This document shows, in pieces, positions 7,831 to 17,336 of a stretch of DNA of 64,000 bases. This DNA comes from Aromatoleum tolulyticum. GTDB lineage: Bacteria > Pseudomonadota > Gammaproteobacteria > Burkholderiales > Rhodocyclaceae. The stretch covers positions 336,851-400,850 of the forward strand of contig NZ_FTMD01000003.1 of the NCBI RefSeq assembly GCF_900156155.1. The letters run 5' to 3'. Made by a program: the position numbers and the translations under genes. The notes beneath the pieces were generated by a model. The model was given only the letters and a program-made list of their open reading frames with translations, had not been told where the DNA came from and searched no databases. The stretch's first letter is position 1, and each line of letters begins with the position of its first letter.

Positions 7831-9711
7831 ATGTCCGCCCTGCCCTCGTCCCGCAAGCTCAACGCCTATTTCCTGATCACCTGGCTGGTGGCGCTCGTGC
7901 AGCTGTTCTCGCAGCAGGGCACGGGCGACTACGCGAGCCCGGTGGTGGCCGGCTGGACGCTCGCAGCGACGCTCTCATACGCCTTCATGTACCTGCTGCC
8001 GAGCGTCGCAATCGGACATGGACTGCGCAGGCTGCTGGACGGCCGCAAGGCATTTCGGCGCGGGCCGGCGATCCTCGGCGCAGCCCTCATCGTGCTGACC
8101 GGTCTCACGCAGGTACTGCTCTTCGCGGACCGCGTGATCCACGAGATGTACGGCTTCCACATCAACGGCTTCGTCGTGAACCTGGTGTTCACGCCGGGCG
8201 GCATCGCCTCGCTCGGCGCGAGCCGCAGCACCGAGATCACCGCCAGCGCGATCATCCTCGCGCTATGTGCGCTGCAGGCCGCGGCCTGGGTGTGGGTGGT
8301 GCGGCGCGACACGACCGCAGGCGGGTGGAGGCTGCGCGGTGCGTGGGCACTCGCGCTGTTTTTCGTGCTGACCACCGGCGAGCGCATCGCCTACGGCTAC
8401 AGCGAGATGTCAAACTACCAACCCATCCTGTTCGCCAGCGAGCATTTCCCGCTGTACCAGCCGCTGACCTTTCGCAACTTCGCGCAGAACCTGGGCTTCA
8501 AGGTGGATCAGGCCGGCGCGCGCAGCATGCAAGTGCGGGAAGAGAGCCTTAGCTATCCGCAGCAGCCGCTGCGCGTGACGGCGCCCGACATGCCCATGAA
8601 CATCGTGTGGCTGGTCGCGGAGTCGCTGCGCTTCGACATGCTCGACCCGAAGATCATGCCGCGCCTGTGGACGTTCTCGAACGACGCCGTGCGCCTGGAA
8701 AAGCACTTCAGCGGCGGCAACATGACGCAGATGGGCGTGTTCTCGATGTTCTACGGCCTGTACGGCAACTACTGGTTCCCGATGCTGGCCGCACGCCGCG
8801 CGCCGGTGCTGATGGACGTGCTGCAGCAGCAGAACTACCAGTTCAGCCTGAACACGAGCCAACGCTTCACCTACCCGGCCTTCGACAAGACGGTGTTCGC
8901 CAACATGCGGCCGGCAGACCTGCATCCGCTCGAAGGCGGCGCGCCGGCCTGGCAGCGCGACGTGCGCAACATCGATGCGCTGATCGACTTCATCGACAAG
9001 CGCGATCCGGCCCGGCCGTTCATGACCTACATGTTCTTCGAGTCGACCCACGCGAACTACGACTATCCGCCCGAGGCGGAAATCGCCACCCCGGTGCTGC
9101 AGGACTTCAACTACCTGACGGCGGACTTCGGCGCGCAGATCGGGCAGATCAAGAACCGCTACATCAACGCGGCGCATCACGTGGACAGCCAGATCGGACG
9201 CATGATCGACCACCTGAAGAGGCGCGGCCTGCTCGACAATACGATCGTGATCGTGCTCGGCGACCACGGCGAGGAGTTCATGGAGCGCAGCCGCTGGGGC
9301 CACAGCGCGGAGTTCAACCGCTTCCAGACAAGCACGCCCGGGGTCATTCGCGTTCCCGGCCGTGCGCCGCGCGTCGTCGCCGGCATCACCAGCCACCTGG
9401 ACATTCCCGCGACCCTGATGCCGCTGCTGGGAGTGCAGAACCCCGCCGAGGACTACTCGCTGGGCCATGATCTGCTCGCCGCGGATTTTCACCGCGACTA
9501 CGCCGTGGCCGCCGACTGGAACCGTCTCGCCTACATCGGCGACGACTACAAGGTGACCTTCCCGGTCAATGCGATCGGCGCGGTGCGCAACGAGGCGACC
9601 GACGGCGACGATCGCCCGCTCGCCAGCGCGGACGAGGCGATCGCTGCGATCCGTTCGGCGATGGTCGAGATCATGGCGAATCTGGCACGATTCAGTCGAC
9701 ACCGCGGATAA
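7831..9711 (+). CDS. Inner-membrane sulfatase-fold protein, YejM/PbgA-like
   Basis: 626 residues. The first about 215 residues hold roughly five membrane segments. The rest is a periplasmic alkaline-phosphatase-superfamily domain: metal ligand region IVWLVAESLRFDML, the presumed nucleophile Thr in HFSGGNMTQMGVFSMFYGL, and GDHGEEFMERSRWGHSAEF near the C-terminus. This pattern is closer to YejM/PbgA, which senses LPS and governs envelope lipid balance, than to EptA-type phosphoethanolamine transferases. The residues needed for catalysis look present, so it may still be an enzyme. It lies between the phosphatidylethanolamine genes and a two-component pair, which fits an envelope role; the exact function is open. 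Confidence 0.8.
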   Translation: MSALPSSRKLNAYFLITWLVALVQLFSQQGTGDYASPVVAGWTLAATLSYAFMYLLPSVAIGHGLRRLLDGRKAFRRGPAILGAALIVLTGLTQVLLFADRVIHEMYGFHINGFVVNLVFTPGGIASLGASRSTEITASAIILALCALQAAAWVWVVRRDTTAGGWRLRGAWALALFFVLTTGERIAYGYSEMSNYQPILFASEHFPLYQPLTFRNFAQNLGFKVDQAGARSMQVREESLSYPQQPLRVTAPDMPMNIVWLVAESLRFDMLDPKIMPRLWTFSNDAVRLEKHFSGGNMTQMGVFSMFYGLYGNYWFPMLAARRAPVLMDVLQQQNYQFSLNTSQRFTYPAFDKTVFANMRPADLHPLEGGAPAWQRDVRNIDALIDFIDKRDPARPFMTYMFFESTHANYDYPPEAEIATPVLQDFNYLTADFGAQIGQIKNRYINAAHHVDSQIGRMIDHLKRRGLLDNTIVIVLGDHGEEFMERSRWGHSAEFNRFQTSTPGVIRVPGRAPRVVAGITSHLDIPATLMPLLGVQNPAEDYSLGHDLLAADFHRDYAVAADWNRLAYIGDDYKVTFPVNAIGAVRNEATDGDDRPLASADEAIAAIRSAMVEIMANLARFSRHRG

Positions 9712-9759
9712 TGACGGGGGCGTGACGCCCCCTGCGTCCGACTGGAGACTGGAATCCGC

Positions 9760-10431
9760 ATGCGGCTACTGTTGGTGGAAGACAACCGCGACATTCTTGC
9801 GAATCTCGCGGATTACCTCGCCCTGAAGGGCTACGAGGTGGATTGCGCGCAGGACGGGCTGACCGGACTGCATCTCGCCGCGACTCAGCAGTACGACCTG
9901 ATCGTGCTCGACGTGATGCTGCCCGGCATGGACGGCTTCACGCTGTGCCAGCGCCTGCGCGACAGCGAGCGCAGTCACATACCGGTCATCATGCTGACCG
10001 CGCGCGACACGCTCGATGACAGGTTGCAGGGCTTCCGCACCGGCGCGGACGACTATCTGACCAAACCCTTCGCCCTGTCCGAACTCGCGGCCCGCATCGC
10101 CGCCGTGCTCAAGCGCACCCGGGGTGGCGGTCGGCGCGTACTCAGCGTCGCAGACTTGCAGTTCGACCTCGACACGCTCGCGGTCACGCGCGCCGGGCAG
10201 CCCCTGCACGTCGGACCGATCGGTCTGAAGCTCCTCGAACTGCTGATGCAGAAGAGCCCGAGCGTCGTCCGGCGCGAGGCGCTCGAGAGCGCGCTGTGGG
10301 GCGATTCCCCCCCCGACAGCGACAGCCTGCGCAGCCATATCCACACGCTGCGCCAGCAGATCGACAAGCCCTTCGGCTCCCCGCTGCTGCACACCGTACA
10401 CGGGGTCGGCTATCGGCTGGCCGCGGCCTAG
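9760..10431 (+). CDS. OmpR-family response regulator
   Basis: 223 residues. The receiver domain (1 to about 118) has the acidic pair E7/D8, the phospho-acceptor D51 in LIVLDVMLPGMDG and the lysine in YLTKPF. The C-terminal winged helix (about 128-222) ends in HTVHGVGYRLAAA. It is a DNA-binding response regulator paired with the sensor kinase that follows 67 bp downstream. It starts 48 bp after the YejM-like gene, so all three could be one transcript. Targets cannot be read from the sequence. Confidence 0.92.
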   Translation: MRLLLVEDNRDILANLADYLALKGYEVDCAQDGLTGLHLAATQQYDLIVLDVMLPGMDGFTLCQRLRDSERSHIPVIMLTARDTLDDRLQGFRTGADDYLTKPFALSELAARIAAVLKRTRGGGRRVLSVADLQFDLDTLAVTRAGQPLHVGPIGLKLLELLMQKSPSVVRREALESALWGDSPPDSDSLRSHIHTLRQQIDKPFGSPLLHTVHGVGYRLAAA

Positions 10432-10498
10432 AGGATGAAGCGCTCCGGCCAAACCCCGTGCGCATGTCCGCGCACGACGACGCTGCGAAAGGTCTGAC

Positions 10499-11767
10499 AT
10501 GACGACACCGCAGAGCCTCGCGTCTCGCATCGTCGCAGCTTTCGTCCTGATGGCCGCAGTCGTCGCGGGCGTGTTCGCGCTGATCGTCGTCAACGCGATC
10601 GACACGGTGGAAACTCGCCTCGTCAGCGATGCGATGAACCGTCAGCTCGACTTCATCATCGATGAATCCGACGAGGGACGGTTTCCGGCGCTCGGTCCCG
10701 GTCTGGAACTGTACGTCGCACCGGTCGGCGCCAGCGCATCCCTGCCCGCGTGGCTCGCCCTGTTGCACGAAGGTCTGCATGAAACCGAGAACGACGACGA
10801 GGCCTATCACGTGCTCGTACGCGACCGCAGCGCCAAGCGCTATGTCCTCGTGCTCGACCAGGAGGACTTCGAACGGCGCGAGACCATGCTGTTCGTCGCG
10901 GTTACCGCCGGAGTCGTGATCTCCATCCTCGCCGCGGCCCTGCTCGGCCGGGCGCTCGCCCGCACCGTGATCTCGCCGGTCGTGCGCCTGTCGGGACAGG
11001 TGCAGCACCGCGACCAGCTGCTGCCGCTCGCACCGTCACTCGCCTCCGAATACGCTGACGACGAAGTCGGCAAGCTCGCCGCGGCGTTCGACGAGACGCT
11101 CGGAAGCCTGCGCGCGGCGCTCGAACGCGAACAGCTCTTCACCAGCGACGTGAGCCACGAGCTGCGCACGCCGCTGATGGTGATCGCCAGCTCCTGCGAG
11201 CTGCTCGAGGCGCAGAGCCTGGCGCCGCCACAGCGCGCGCAGGTCGAACGCGTCGCCCGCGCCTGCGCCGAGATGCAGGAGCTGGTGGAGACTTTCCTGG
11301 GCCTCGCGCGCGCGCCGCAGGAGCGCGGCACGAAGCTCGCGGGCACCTCACTCGCCGCCGTGGCGACCGAGCAGCTGCACCGCTGGCAACCCGAGGCGGC
11401 ACAGCGCGGCCTCACACTCGATCTCGTCAGCGAAAGCGTGGACGACGGCGTCTATCCGGCCCCCCTGTTGCGCGCGGTGCTGACGAACCTCGTGCGCAAT
11501 GCGATCCACTACACCGATGAAGGTTTCGTACGCGTGGTGCTGCGCAACGGCGGTTTTTCGGTGCTGGATTCCGGCGCGGGGATTCCGGAGGCGGAGCGGG
11601 CGCTGGTGTTCCGGCCTTTCGCCCGTGGTGGCAGTACGCGCGGGGACGGCATCGGCATCGGGCTGTCGCTGGTGCAGCGCATCTGCGACCGGCAGGGGTG
11701 GCAGATCACCCTCTCCCCCCGCGAAGGTTCCGGCTGCGAGTTCCGGGTCGAGCTGCGCGCCTCGTGA
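10499..11767 (+). CDS. Sensor histidine kinase
   Basis: 422 residues. Membrane segments lie at about 10-33 and 128-150, with a roughly 95-residue periplasmic sensor between them. A HAMP-like linker leads to the HisKA box SDVSHELRTPLMV carrying the phosphorylated His, then the ATPase domain with LVRNAIHYTDEG (N box), DSGAGIPEAE (G1) and GDGIGIGLSLV (G2). It phosphorylates the response regulator encoded just upstream. The small periplasmic domain is not one I recognise, so the signal is unknown. Confidence 0.92.
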   Translation: MTTPQSLASRIVAAFVLMAAVVAGVFALIVVNAIDTVETRLVSDAMNRQLDFIIDESDEGRFPALGPGLELYVAPVGASASLPAWLALLHEGLHETENDDEAYHVLVRDRSAKRYVLVLDQEDFERRETMLFVAVTAGVVISILAAALLGRALARTVISPVVRLSGQVQHRDQLLPLAPSLASEYADDEVGKLAAAFDETLGSLRAALEREQLFTSDVSHELRTPLMVIASSCELLEAQSLAPPQRAQVERVARACAEMQELVETFLGLARAPQERGTKLAGTSLAAVATEQLHRWQPEAAQRGLTLDLVSESVDDGVYPAPLLRAVLTNLVRNAIHYTDEGFVRVVLRNGGFSVLDSGAGIPEAERALVFRPFARGGSTRGDGIGIGLSLVQRICDRQGWQITLSPREGSGCEFRVELRAS

Positions 11768-11833
11768 CGCCAACTCCAGGCTCCCGACAGGCGCTTGGGG
11801 CGCGGCTGCCCGCCCCCTGAGGGCCCCAGCCGC

Positions 11834-12784
11834 TCAGCGCGTGAGCTCGGCGGTCAGCTTCTTCAGGTCCAGCGTGCGGGCGCGCTCGGCGATTTCCGGC
11901 GCATAGCGCTGCTGCAGCCCCTTGGCATTGTCGAAGATCTGGCCGAAGGCGGCCTTGAGCGCCGTCCCGTCGAGGCGCCGCCCGTCCGCGTAGTAGCGCT
12001 TCGCGACGTGTCCCAGTGCATAGGTCGTCGCGAACGAAAAGGCCGATCCGGTGGCCTCGCTGCCTATCGTGCGCCCGACGCGGCCGAGGACCTTGCCCAG
12101 CAGGCCGCCGACGAGCTTGCGGCCGAACTGCTCGACGTACTGCGAGGTGAGGCCGACACCGACCGTCGCGAGGAAATCGGTGATGTGGCCGCGGTCGAGT
12201 TCGAAGCCGTGGGCCTTGCCGACGCGATACACGAGGCGCGTCTGCAGCGGAATGATCGCCATCGAAGCGAGCGACTCGGGCAGCAGTTCGAGCGCACCGT
12301 TGAGGATCGCCGCATTCAGGATCATCTTGTCCAGCTCGGCCTGATCGGGCCCGGCAGGCGCCACCGGCGACGGGACTGACGGCATCTCCGGCAGGGGCTT
12401 GTCGACCGGCGCCCCGGCGAGCGCGTCGGCCTGGTTCACGATCGCGGCCGCGTCGCTGCGGCCGAGTTGCAGCAGGGCGCCGAGGCGCTCCAGGAAGGCC
12501 GTCTCGCCGGCATTGTGTACGCCGTCGGCATCGCACACGCCGACCGCCATCTCGAAGGCGAGCTGGCGCAGCTCGGGCGCATCCAGCCCGGTGACGGCCT
12601 GCTCGAGCGTCACGCGCTTCAGCAGCACGTCCTGGTACAGCGACATGACGTCGACGCCGGCACCGGCCGACAGCGACTCCGCCGTGCGCCGCACGTGGTC
12701 GCGCTCACGCGGGTCGTTGTGGCCGTCGGCGAAGGCCGCCATCAGGCAGACGGAGATCAGGGAGCGGTTCTGTTCGTGAGTCAT
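11834..12784 (-). CDS. TerB-like and DUF697 two-domain protein
   Basis: 316 residues. The N-terminal half (about 1-115) resembles the TerB fold, with an acidic motif AAFADGHNDPRERDHV and a second CDADGVHNAGETAFL, both EF-hand-like acidic loops typical of TerB. After a proline-rich linker (about 125-150), the C-terminal half resembles DUF697: ILNGALELLPESLASMAIIPLQTRLVYRVG, and a glycine-rich amphipathic stretch VGVGLTSQYVEQFGRKLVGGLLG. DUF697 proteins are often membrane-associated. The gene stands alone between two two-component systems. Function unknown; tellurite resistance should not be assumed from the domain name. Confidence 0.7.
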   Translation of the reverse strand: MTHEQNRSLISVCLMAAFADGHNDPRERDHVRRTAESLSAGAGVDVMSLYQDVLLKRVTLEQAVTGLDAPELRQLAFEMAVGVCDADGVHNAGETAFLERLGALLQLGRSDAAAIVNQADALAGAPVDKPLPEMPSVPSPVAPAGPDQAELDKMILNAAILNGALELLPESLASMAIIPLQTRLVYRVGKAHGFELDRGHITDFLATVGVGLTSQYVEQFGRKLVGGLLGKVLGRVGRTIGSEATGSAFSFATTYALGHVAKRYYADGRRLDGTALKAAFGQIFDNAKGLQQRYAPEIAERARTLDLKKLTAELTR

Positions 12785-12839
12785 CGTTTCTCTTCTCGCA
12801 ACAACAATAGGGTTTCAGTTGGGGGCCGACCGGACGATC

Positions 12840-14194
12840 TCACGCGGCGGGCAGGAACAGCGCGGCACGCAGCCCGCCAGCCGGCGCCTGCCCCAGTTCG
12901 ATGCGCCCGCCATAGAGCTGGGCGAGGTCGCGCACGATGCCGAGGCCGAGGCCGGAACCGGGCATCTCCTCGTCGGCACGCGCGCCGCGGGCGAACATCG
13001 CCTCGCGCGCGTCGGCCGGCAGGCCGGGACCGTCGTCGTCGATGACGATCGCGACTTCGCCTTCGCGCACCGCGACGCTCACGCCCACCTCGCGGCGCGC
13101 CCACTTGCACGCGTTGTCGATGAGATTGCCGAGCATTTCCTGCAGATCCTGCTCCTCGCCGCGGAAGGCCGCATCGTCGGGAATCGCTTCGATCGCGAAA
13201 TGCAGATTGCGTTCCGCATGCACGCGCCGCATCACCCGCACCAGCCCCTCGACGGCCGGCCGCAGCGCGCTGCGCAGCCCCGGCACCTGCGTCGCCGCAG
13301 CGGCACGCGCACGCGCGAGGTGGTAATCGACCTGGCGCTGGGCCGTCGCGACCTGCTCGGCGACGAGGCGTGCGAGGGGCCCCTCCTCGCGCAGCGCGGC
13401 ATTGCCCAGCACCGCGAGCGGCGTCTTGATCGCGTGCGCGAGATTGCCGGCCTGCGTGCGTGCGCGCTCGACGACCTCGGCATCGTGCTGCAGCACCGCG
13501 TTGAGCTCGTCCACCAGCGGCCGGACCTCGTTCGGGAAGGCTCCCTCGAGCCGCCGGCTGCGGCCGTCGCGCACCTCGGCAAGCTGCTCGCGCAGACGCT
13601 TCAGCGGGGCGAGGCCCACCGACACCTGCAGCAGCACCGCGGCGATCACGCCGGCCGCGAGCACGCCCAGCGCGATCACGAGCAGCCCGACGAACTCGCG
13701 TACCGGACTCGTCATGCCACGCTCGTCGGCGGCGACGATCAGCCGCAATGGCTGCGCGACGACTTCCTCCGGCTGCACGATGCGTTCCATCATCACCAGG
13801 CGTTCGCGATCCGGCCCGTCGATGCGATGCACGTGCACCTCGCCGTCACGCGGTCCGTCGGCCGGAACGGCGAGCGTCACATCCCACAGCGAGCGCGAGC
13901 GCAGCACGCCGCGGGCGGCGTCCCCGCCCTCGCGGTCCACCTGCCAATACAGGCCGGACAGGGGTCTGCGCAGGCGCGGGTCGCTCAGGTCGGTGCGCAG
14001 GGCCAAGCCCGCGTCGGGAGTGAGTTCGATGCTCGCCGTGAGCTGGTCGAGGTGGATGCGCAGTTCCGCCTCGAAGCGCTCTTCCACGTGGCGGCGGAAG
14101 AGATCCCCGAGCACGCAGCCGGTGACGGTCAGCGTCCCCAGGATCCACACCAGGCTGCCGGCCAGCAGCCGCGCACGCAGCGAGTTCCGTCCGC

Positions 14195-14198
<4 letters not shown>
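12840..14198 (-). CDS. PhoQ-type sensor histidine kinase
   Basis: 452 residues starting MSGRNSLRARLLAGSLVWIL. Two membrane segments (about 9-32 and 165-187) flank a periplasmic domain. The dimerisation box NLAHAIKTPLAVLGNAAL has the H-x-x-K-T-P form of PhoQ-like kinases rather than H-E-x-R-T-P. The ATPase domain shows NLIDNACKWARR, DDDGPGLP and GSGLGLGIV. The ATG overlaps the TGA of the response regulator by 4 bp, which selects this start over another ATG nine bases upstream. The operon PepSY - regulator - kinase is divergent from a cytochrome operon that it probably controls. Confidence 0.92.
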
Positions 14199-14856
<658 letters not shown>

Positions 14857-14857
<1 letters not shown>

Positions 14858-15192
14858 CAGCGCTTCCCTCCATTGTCACCGCGCGAGCGGACGCCGAGCA
14901 CGGTGCCGTCGCGCGCATCGACGTCCAGCCGCACGAGCGCGCCGCCGCTGCGCAGCAGGCGGATCTCGTAGATCCAGCGCCCGTGCTCGCGTTCGAGCTC
15001 GACCTCGACGACTTTCCCCGGATGTTCGCGCTCGACCTTGTCGAGGATCGTGCGCAGCGGCAGCACCTCCCCGCGCTCGAGGGCCGCACGCGCGCGGTCG
15101 TGATCGTGGTCGTCACCGCCGGCCGCGACCGGACCGATCGACAAGGCTGCAACGACCATCCCCACGACAGCCGATGTCACAAGCGTGCGCAT
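14857..15192 (-). CDS. PepSY domain periplasmic protein
   Basis: 111 residues. A signal peptide (1 to about 24, ending PVAAG) is followed by a His/Asp-rich stretch GGDDHDHD and a single PepSY domain: VLPLRTILDKVEREHPGKVVEVELEREHGRWIYEIRLL and LVRLDVDARDGTVLG. PepSY proteins are periplasmic modulators and are often found beside PhoPQ-like systems or haem and redox proteins. Being first in the operon with the regulator and kinase, it probably modulates the sensor or reports on the periplasm. The acidic/His stretch could bind metal; that is inference. Confidence 0.85.
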
Positions 15193-15262
15193 CGAAACCT
15201 CCCTTCCCTGCCGCGCGCACCGTGCGCGCTGCTTTCCGGTTTCCGTTGTAAGGCGGCCGGAG

Positions 15263-15299
15263 TGAACCGCAGCTGAACGCCGTCTTCACCGTGCGTTCA
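15263..15299. promoter_or_regulatory. Mirrored direct repeats, candidate response-regulator operator
   Basis: TGAAC at 15263-15267 and 15274-15278 (11-bp period) is followed by a second pair on the other strand: TGAAC reading 15299-15295 and TGAAG reading 15288-15284, again with 11-bp period. Tandem half-sites spaced 11 bp are what OmpR/PhoP-type dimers bind. The element sits in the 202-bp gap between the divergent PepSY and SHP operons, with one pair pointing each way. Confidence 0.55.
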
Positions 15300-15394
15300 G
15301 GCTCCGCCGCGCAAAGTACGTCCTGCAGCCAGAGCCGACACTCCGGCGATCCGATTCCAAAGACATTGTTCCACCATCAGCACAAGGAGCAAAC

Positions 15395-15808
15395 ATGAAA
15401 AGCCACCCCCTGCGGATGTTCCTGGCCGGCGCCGCCTTGCTCGCGAGCGGATTCGCCAGTGCCGAAACACCCGCCGACTTCCTCGCCCGCTACCAGACCG
15501 AGGCGCGGCAATCCACACCGGGCTTCAGCGCCTCAGCCGAACGCGGCGAAAAGTTCTTCACCGCCACGCACGGCGGCGAGTGGAGCTGCTCCACCTGCCA
15601 CACCAGGAATCCCGCCGCACGCGGCAAGCACGCCAGCACAGGCAAGGCGATCGAGCCGATGGCGCCAGCAGCCAATCCCGAGCGCCTTGCCAGCACCCGC
15701 TCGGTCGAAAAATGGTTCGGGCGCAACTGCAAGGACGTGCTCGGCCGCACCTGCACGCCCGCCGAGAAGGCCGACGTCGTCGCCTGGCTGATGAATTCCC
15801 CCCGCTGA
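15395..15808 (+). CDS. SHP-type monohaem cytochrome c (DUF1924)
   Basis: 137 residues. A signal peptide (1 to about 24, cleaved after FASA) precedes a c-type haem protein with one CxxCH (CSTCH, about residue 66) and two further cysteines in FGRNCKDVLGRTCTPAEKADV. This is the DUF1924 / sphaeroides haem protein pattern. SHP can bind oxygen or NO at its haem and is normally reduced by a partner diheme cytochrome, which is encoded next. AAGGAG lies 8 bp before the ATG. It is first in a three-gene operon divergent from a two-component system, an arrangement known for shp loci. Confidence 0.88.
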   Translation: MKSHPLRMFLAGAALLASGFASAETPADFLARYQTEARQSTPGFSASAERGEKFFTATHGGEWSCSTCHTRNPAARGKHASTGKAIEPMAPAANPERLASTRSVEKWFGRNCKDVLGRTCTPAEKADVVAWLMNSPR

Positions 15809-15828
15809 CCCACACGGAGCTCCACGAC

Positions 15829-16344
15829 ATGACCGCCACCTTCCCCGCCCGCGCCCTGCGCGCACTCGCCCTGGTCGTCACCGCCGGCACAGCAGGCCTC
15901 GCGTTCGCCGACGACGACGAAGACAAGCGCCTGAACATCAATCACCCCACGTATCGCAGCGAATGCGGCAGCTGCCACATCGCCTTCCCGCCCGCGCTGC
16001 TGGGCGCCGAGTCCTGGCGCGCGATGATGGCCGGGCTCGACAAGCACTTCGGCTCGGACGCAAGCCTCGACGCCGAAACGTCGGCCGTAATCACGAAGTT
16101 CCTCGTCGCCAACGCCGCGCGGCGCGACACCGCCGGCAACGACGGCCGCCCGCAGCTGCGCATCAGCGACACCCCCTGGTTCCGCAAGGAACACCGCGAC
16201 GGCCACGACGGCATCACGCCCGGGATCTTCCGCAGCGAGGCCGTCAAGAGCGCAGCCAACTGTGCCGCCTGCCACCGCAACGCCGCCGAGGGCGACTTCA
16301 GCGAACGCGACATCCGCATCCCGAAAAACGGAGCACGCTCATGA
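15829..16344 (+). CDS. Diheme cytochrome c (DHC-like)
   Basis: 171 residues from the ATG at 15829. A signal peptide (about 1-27, ending LAFA) is followed by DDDEDKR, then two CxxCH haem sites: CGSCH (about residue 46) and CAACH (about 147). The sequence between (LGAESWRAMMAGLDKHFGSDASLD, then ITKFLVANAARRDTAG) fits the diheme cytochrome DHC that donates electrons to SHP. It is periplasmic. It starts 20 bp after the SHP gene and overlaps the cytochrome b gene by 4 bp. The frame is open upstream, but the signal peptide fixes the start. Confidence 0.87.
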   Translation: MTATFPARALRALALVVTAGTAGLAFADDDEDKRLNINHPTYRSECGSCHIAFPPALLGAESWRAMMAGLDKHFGSDASLDAETSAVITKFLVANAARRDTAGNDGRPQLRISDTPWFRKEHRDGHDGITPGIFRSEAVKSAANCAACHRNAAEGDFSERDIRIPKNGARS

Positions 16345-17078
16345 ACACCAGCATCGCCTCCTCGAGCGCCGCAGGCGGAGCCTCCCGGGCCGCCGGCACG
16401 GCCGCCGCCGTGCGCGTGTGGGACGTCCCGACGCGCGTCTTCCACTGGAGTTTCGCGCTGTGCTTCGCGGGCGCCTGGCTCACATCCGACTCGGAACGGC
16501 TGCGCGACCTGCACGTGATGCTCGGCTACACCTTCGCCGGGCTCGCCGTGTTCCGCCTGCTGTGGGGCCTGATCGGCACCCGCTACGCCCGCTTCGCGAG
16601 CTTCATCTATTCCCCGCGCGAACTCGTGTCCTACCTGAAATCGCTGCTGGCGATGAAACCCCGGCACTACCTCGGTCACAATCCCGCCGGCGCTGTCGCG
16701 ATCTTCGCGATGCTGGGGCTGGGCGCGCTGATCGCCCTGAGCGGCTTCGCGACCTATCAGGACATCGGCGGCGAATGGCTCGAGGAACTGCACGAAGGGG
16801 CCGCCAGCGCCATGCTCGCGATCGTCTTCGTGCATGTCGCCGGAGTCCTCGTCAGCAGCCTGCTGCACCGCGAGAACCTCGCCCGCGCGATGCTCACCGG
16901 CCGCAAGTCCGGCGCACCCACCGAGGGCATCCGCCACGCGCACCGCTTCGCCGGCGCCGCGCTCCTCGTCGCGGTGCTGGGCTTCTGGTTCGCCTACCAG
17001 AGCGGCGCGGCCGACGCGTGGCTACCGCAGCCGACCACGACCGCCGACGCGCGGGACCGGCACCACGACGACGATTAG
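16341..17078 (+). CDS. Membrane cytochrome b (cytochrome b561 / hydrogenase b-type fold)
   Basis: 245 residues. After an Ala/Ser-rich N-terminus, VWDVPTRVFHWSFALCFAGAW starts the first of about four membrane helices. Haem-ligand histidines are visible in TRVFHWS, RDLHVMLGYTFAGLAVFRLLWG and VFVHVAGVLVSSLLHREN. This is the di-haem b-type quinol/electron-transfer fold. The C-terminal tail has HHDDD. It probably passes electrons from the quinone pool to the periplasmic diheme cytochrome and then SHP. The ATG overlaps the upstream TGA by 4 bp, and a strong hairpin follows the stop. Confidence 0.88.
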   Translation: MNTSIASSSAAGGASRAAGTAAAVRVWDVPTRVFHWSFALCFAGAWLTSDSERLRDLHVMLGYTFAGLAVFRLLWGLIGTRYARFASFIYSPRELVSYLKSLLAMKPRHYLGHNPAGAVAIFAMLGLGALIALSGFATYQDIGGEWLEELHEGAASAMLAIVFVHVAGVLVSSLLHRENLARAMLTGRKSGAPTEGIRHAHRFAGAALLVAVLGFWFAYQSGAADAWLPQPTTTADARDRHHDDD

Positions 17079-17104
17079 GCGGGCATCGCGCCTTATCGTG
17101 CGCA

Positions 17105-17137
17105 GGCCGCTCGGGCTTCCCGGCCCGAGCGGCCTTT
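17105..17137 (+). terminator. Terminator after the cytochrome operon
   Basis: GGCCGCTCGGG (17105-17115) pairs perfectly with CCCGAGCGGCC (17124-17134), an 11-bp stem with an 8-base loop, followed by only TTTC. Strong hairpin, short T-run. Confidence 0.7.
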
Positions 17138-17206
17138 CGTCCGTCCCGGCCGTCACCGATAGCCGGCGGCAATCGCTCCCATATCCGTCGCGTCGCCGCT
17201 CCATCC

Positions 17207-17236
17207 TTGCGTTCGGCCAAATCCGCGGTTTATAGT
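17207..17236 (+). promoter_or_regulatory. Promoter of the leuA leader
   Basis: TTGCGT (17207-17212), an 18-bp spacer and TATAGT (17231-17236). The -10 ends seven bases before the A of the leader-peptide ATG (17244), so transcription would start at or one base before the start codon. Confidence 0.6.
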
Positions 17237-17243
17237 CGTGCGC

Positions 17244-17336
17244 ATGAACTCCGTCAGCGACCACCACCTCCTGTCGCTACGCCTTCTCCCGGCGGGCCTG
17301 CTGCTGCTCGGCCCGCTGCTGCGCCCCGCGCGCTAA
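17244..17336 (+). CDS. leuL: Leucine-rich leader peptide of leuA
   Basis: A 30-codon reading frame with 11 leucines, including four in a row (residues 19-22) and pairs at 9-10, 14-15 and 25-26, followed by TAA. It lies 97 bp before leuA, directly after a promoter. This composition is that of an attenuation leader: ribosomes pause at Leu codons when leucyl-tRNA is scarce. The Leu run lies in the loop of a hairpin, GCGGGCC/GGCCCGC. No terminator with a U-run is visible in 17337-17433, so the read-out may be Rho-dependent or at leuA translation rather than classical attenuation. There is little or no room for a ribosome site; it may be translated leaderless. Confidence 0.75.
   Translation: MNSVSDHHLLSLRLLPAGLLLLGPLLRPAR

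Noticed and set aside
11793..11813. Terminator between the kinase and the TerB-DUF697 gene
   Set aside because: GGGGCG/CGCCCC forms only a 6-bp stem with a loop of similar size and no T-run on either strand.
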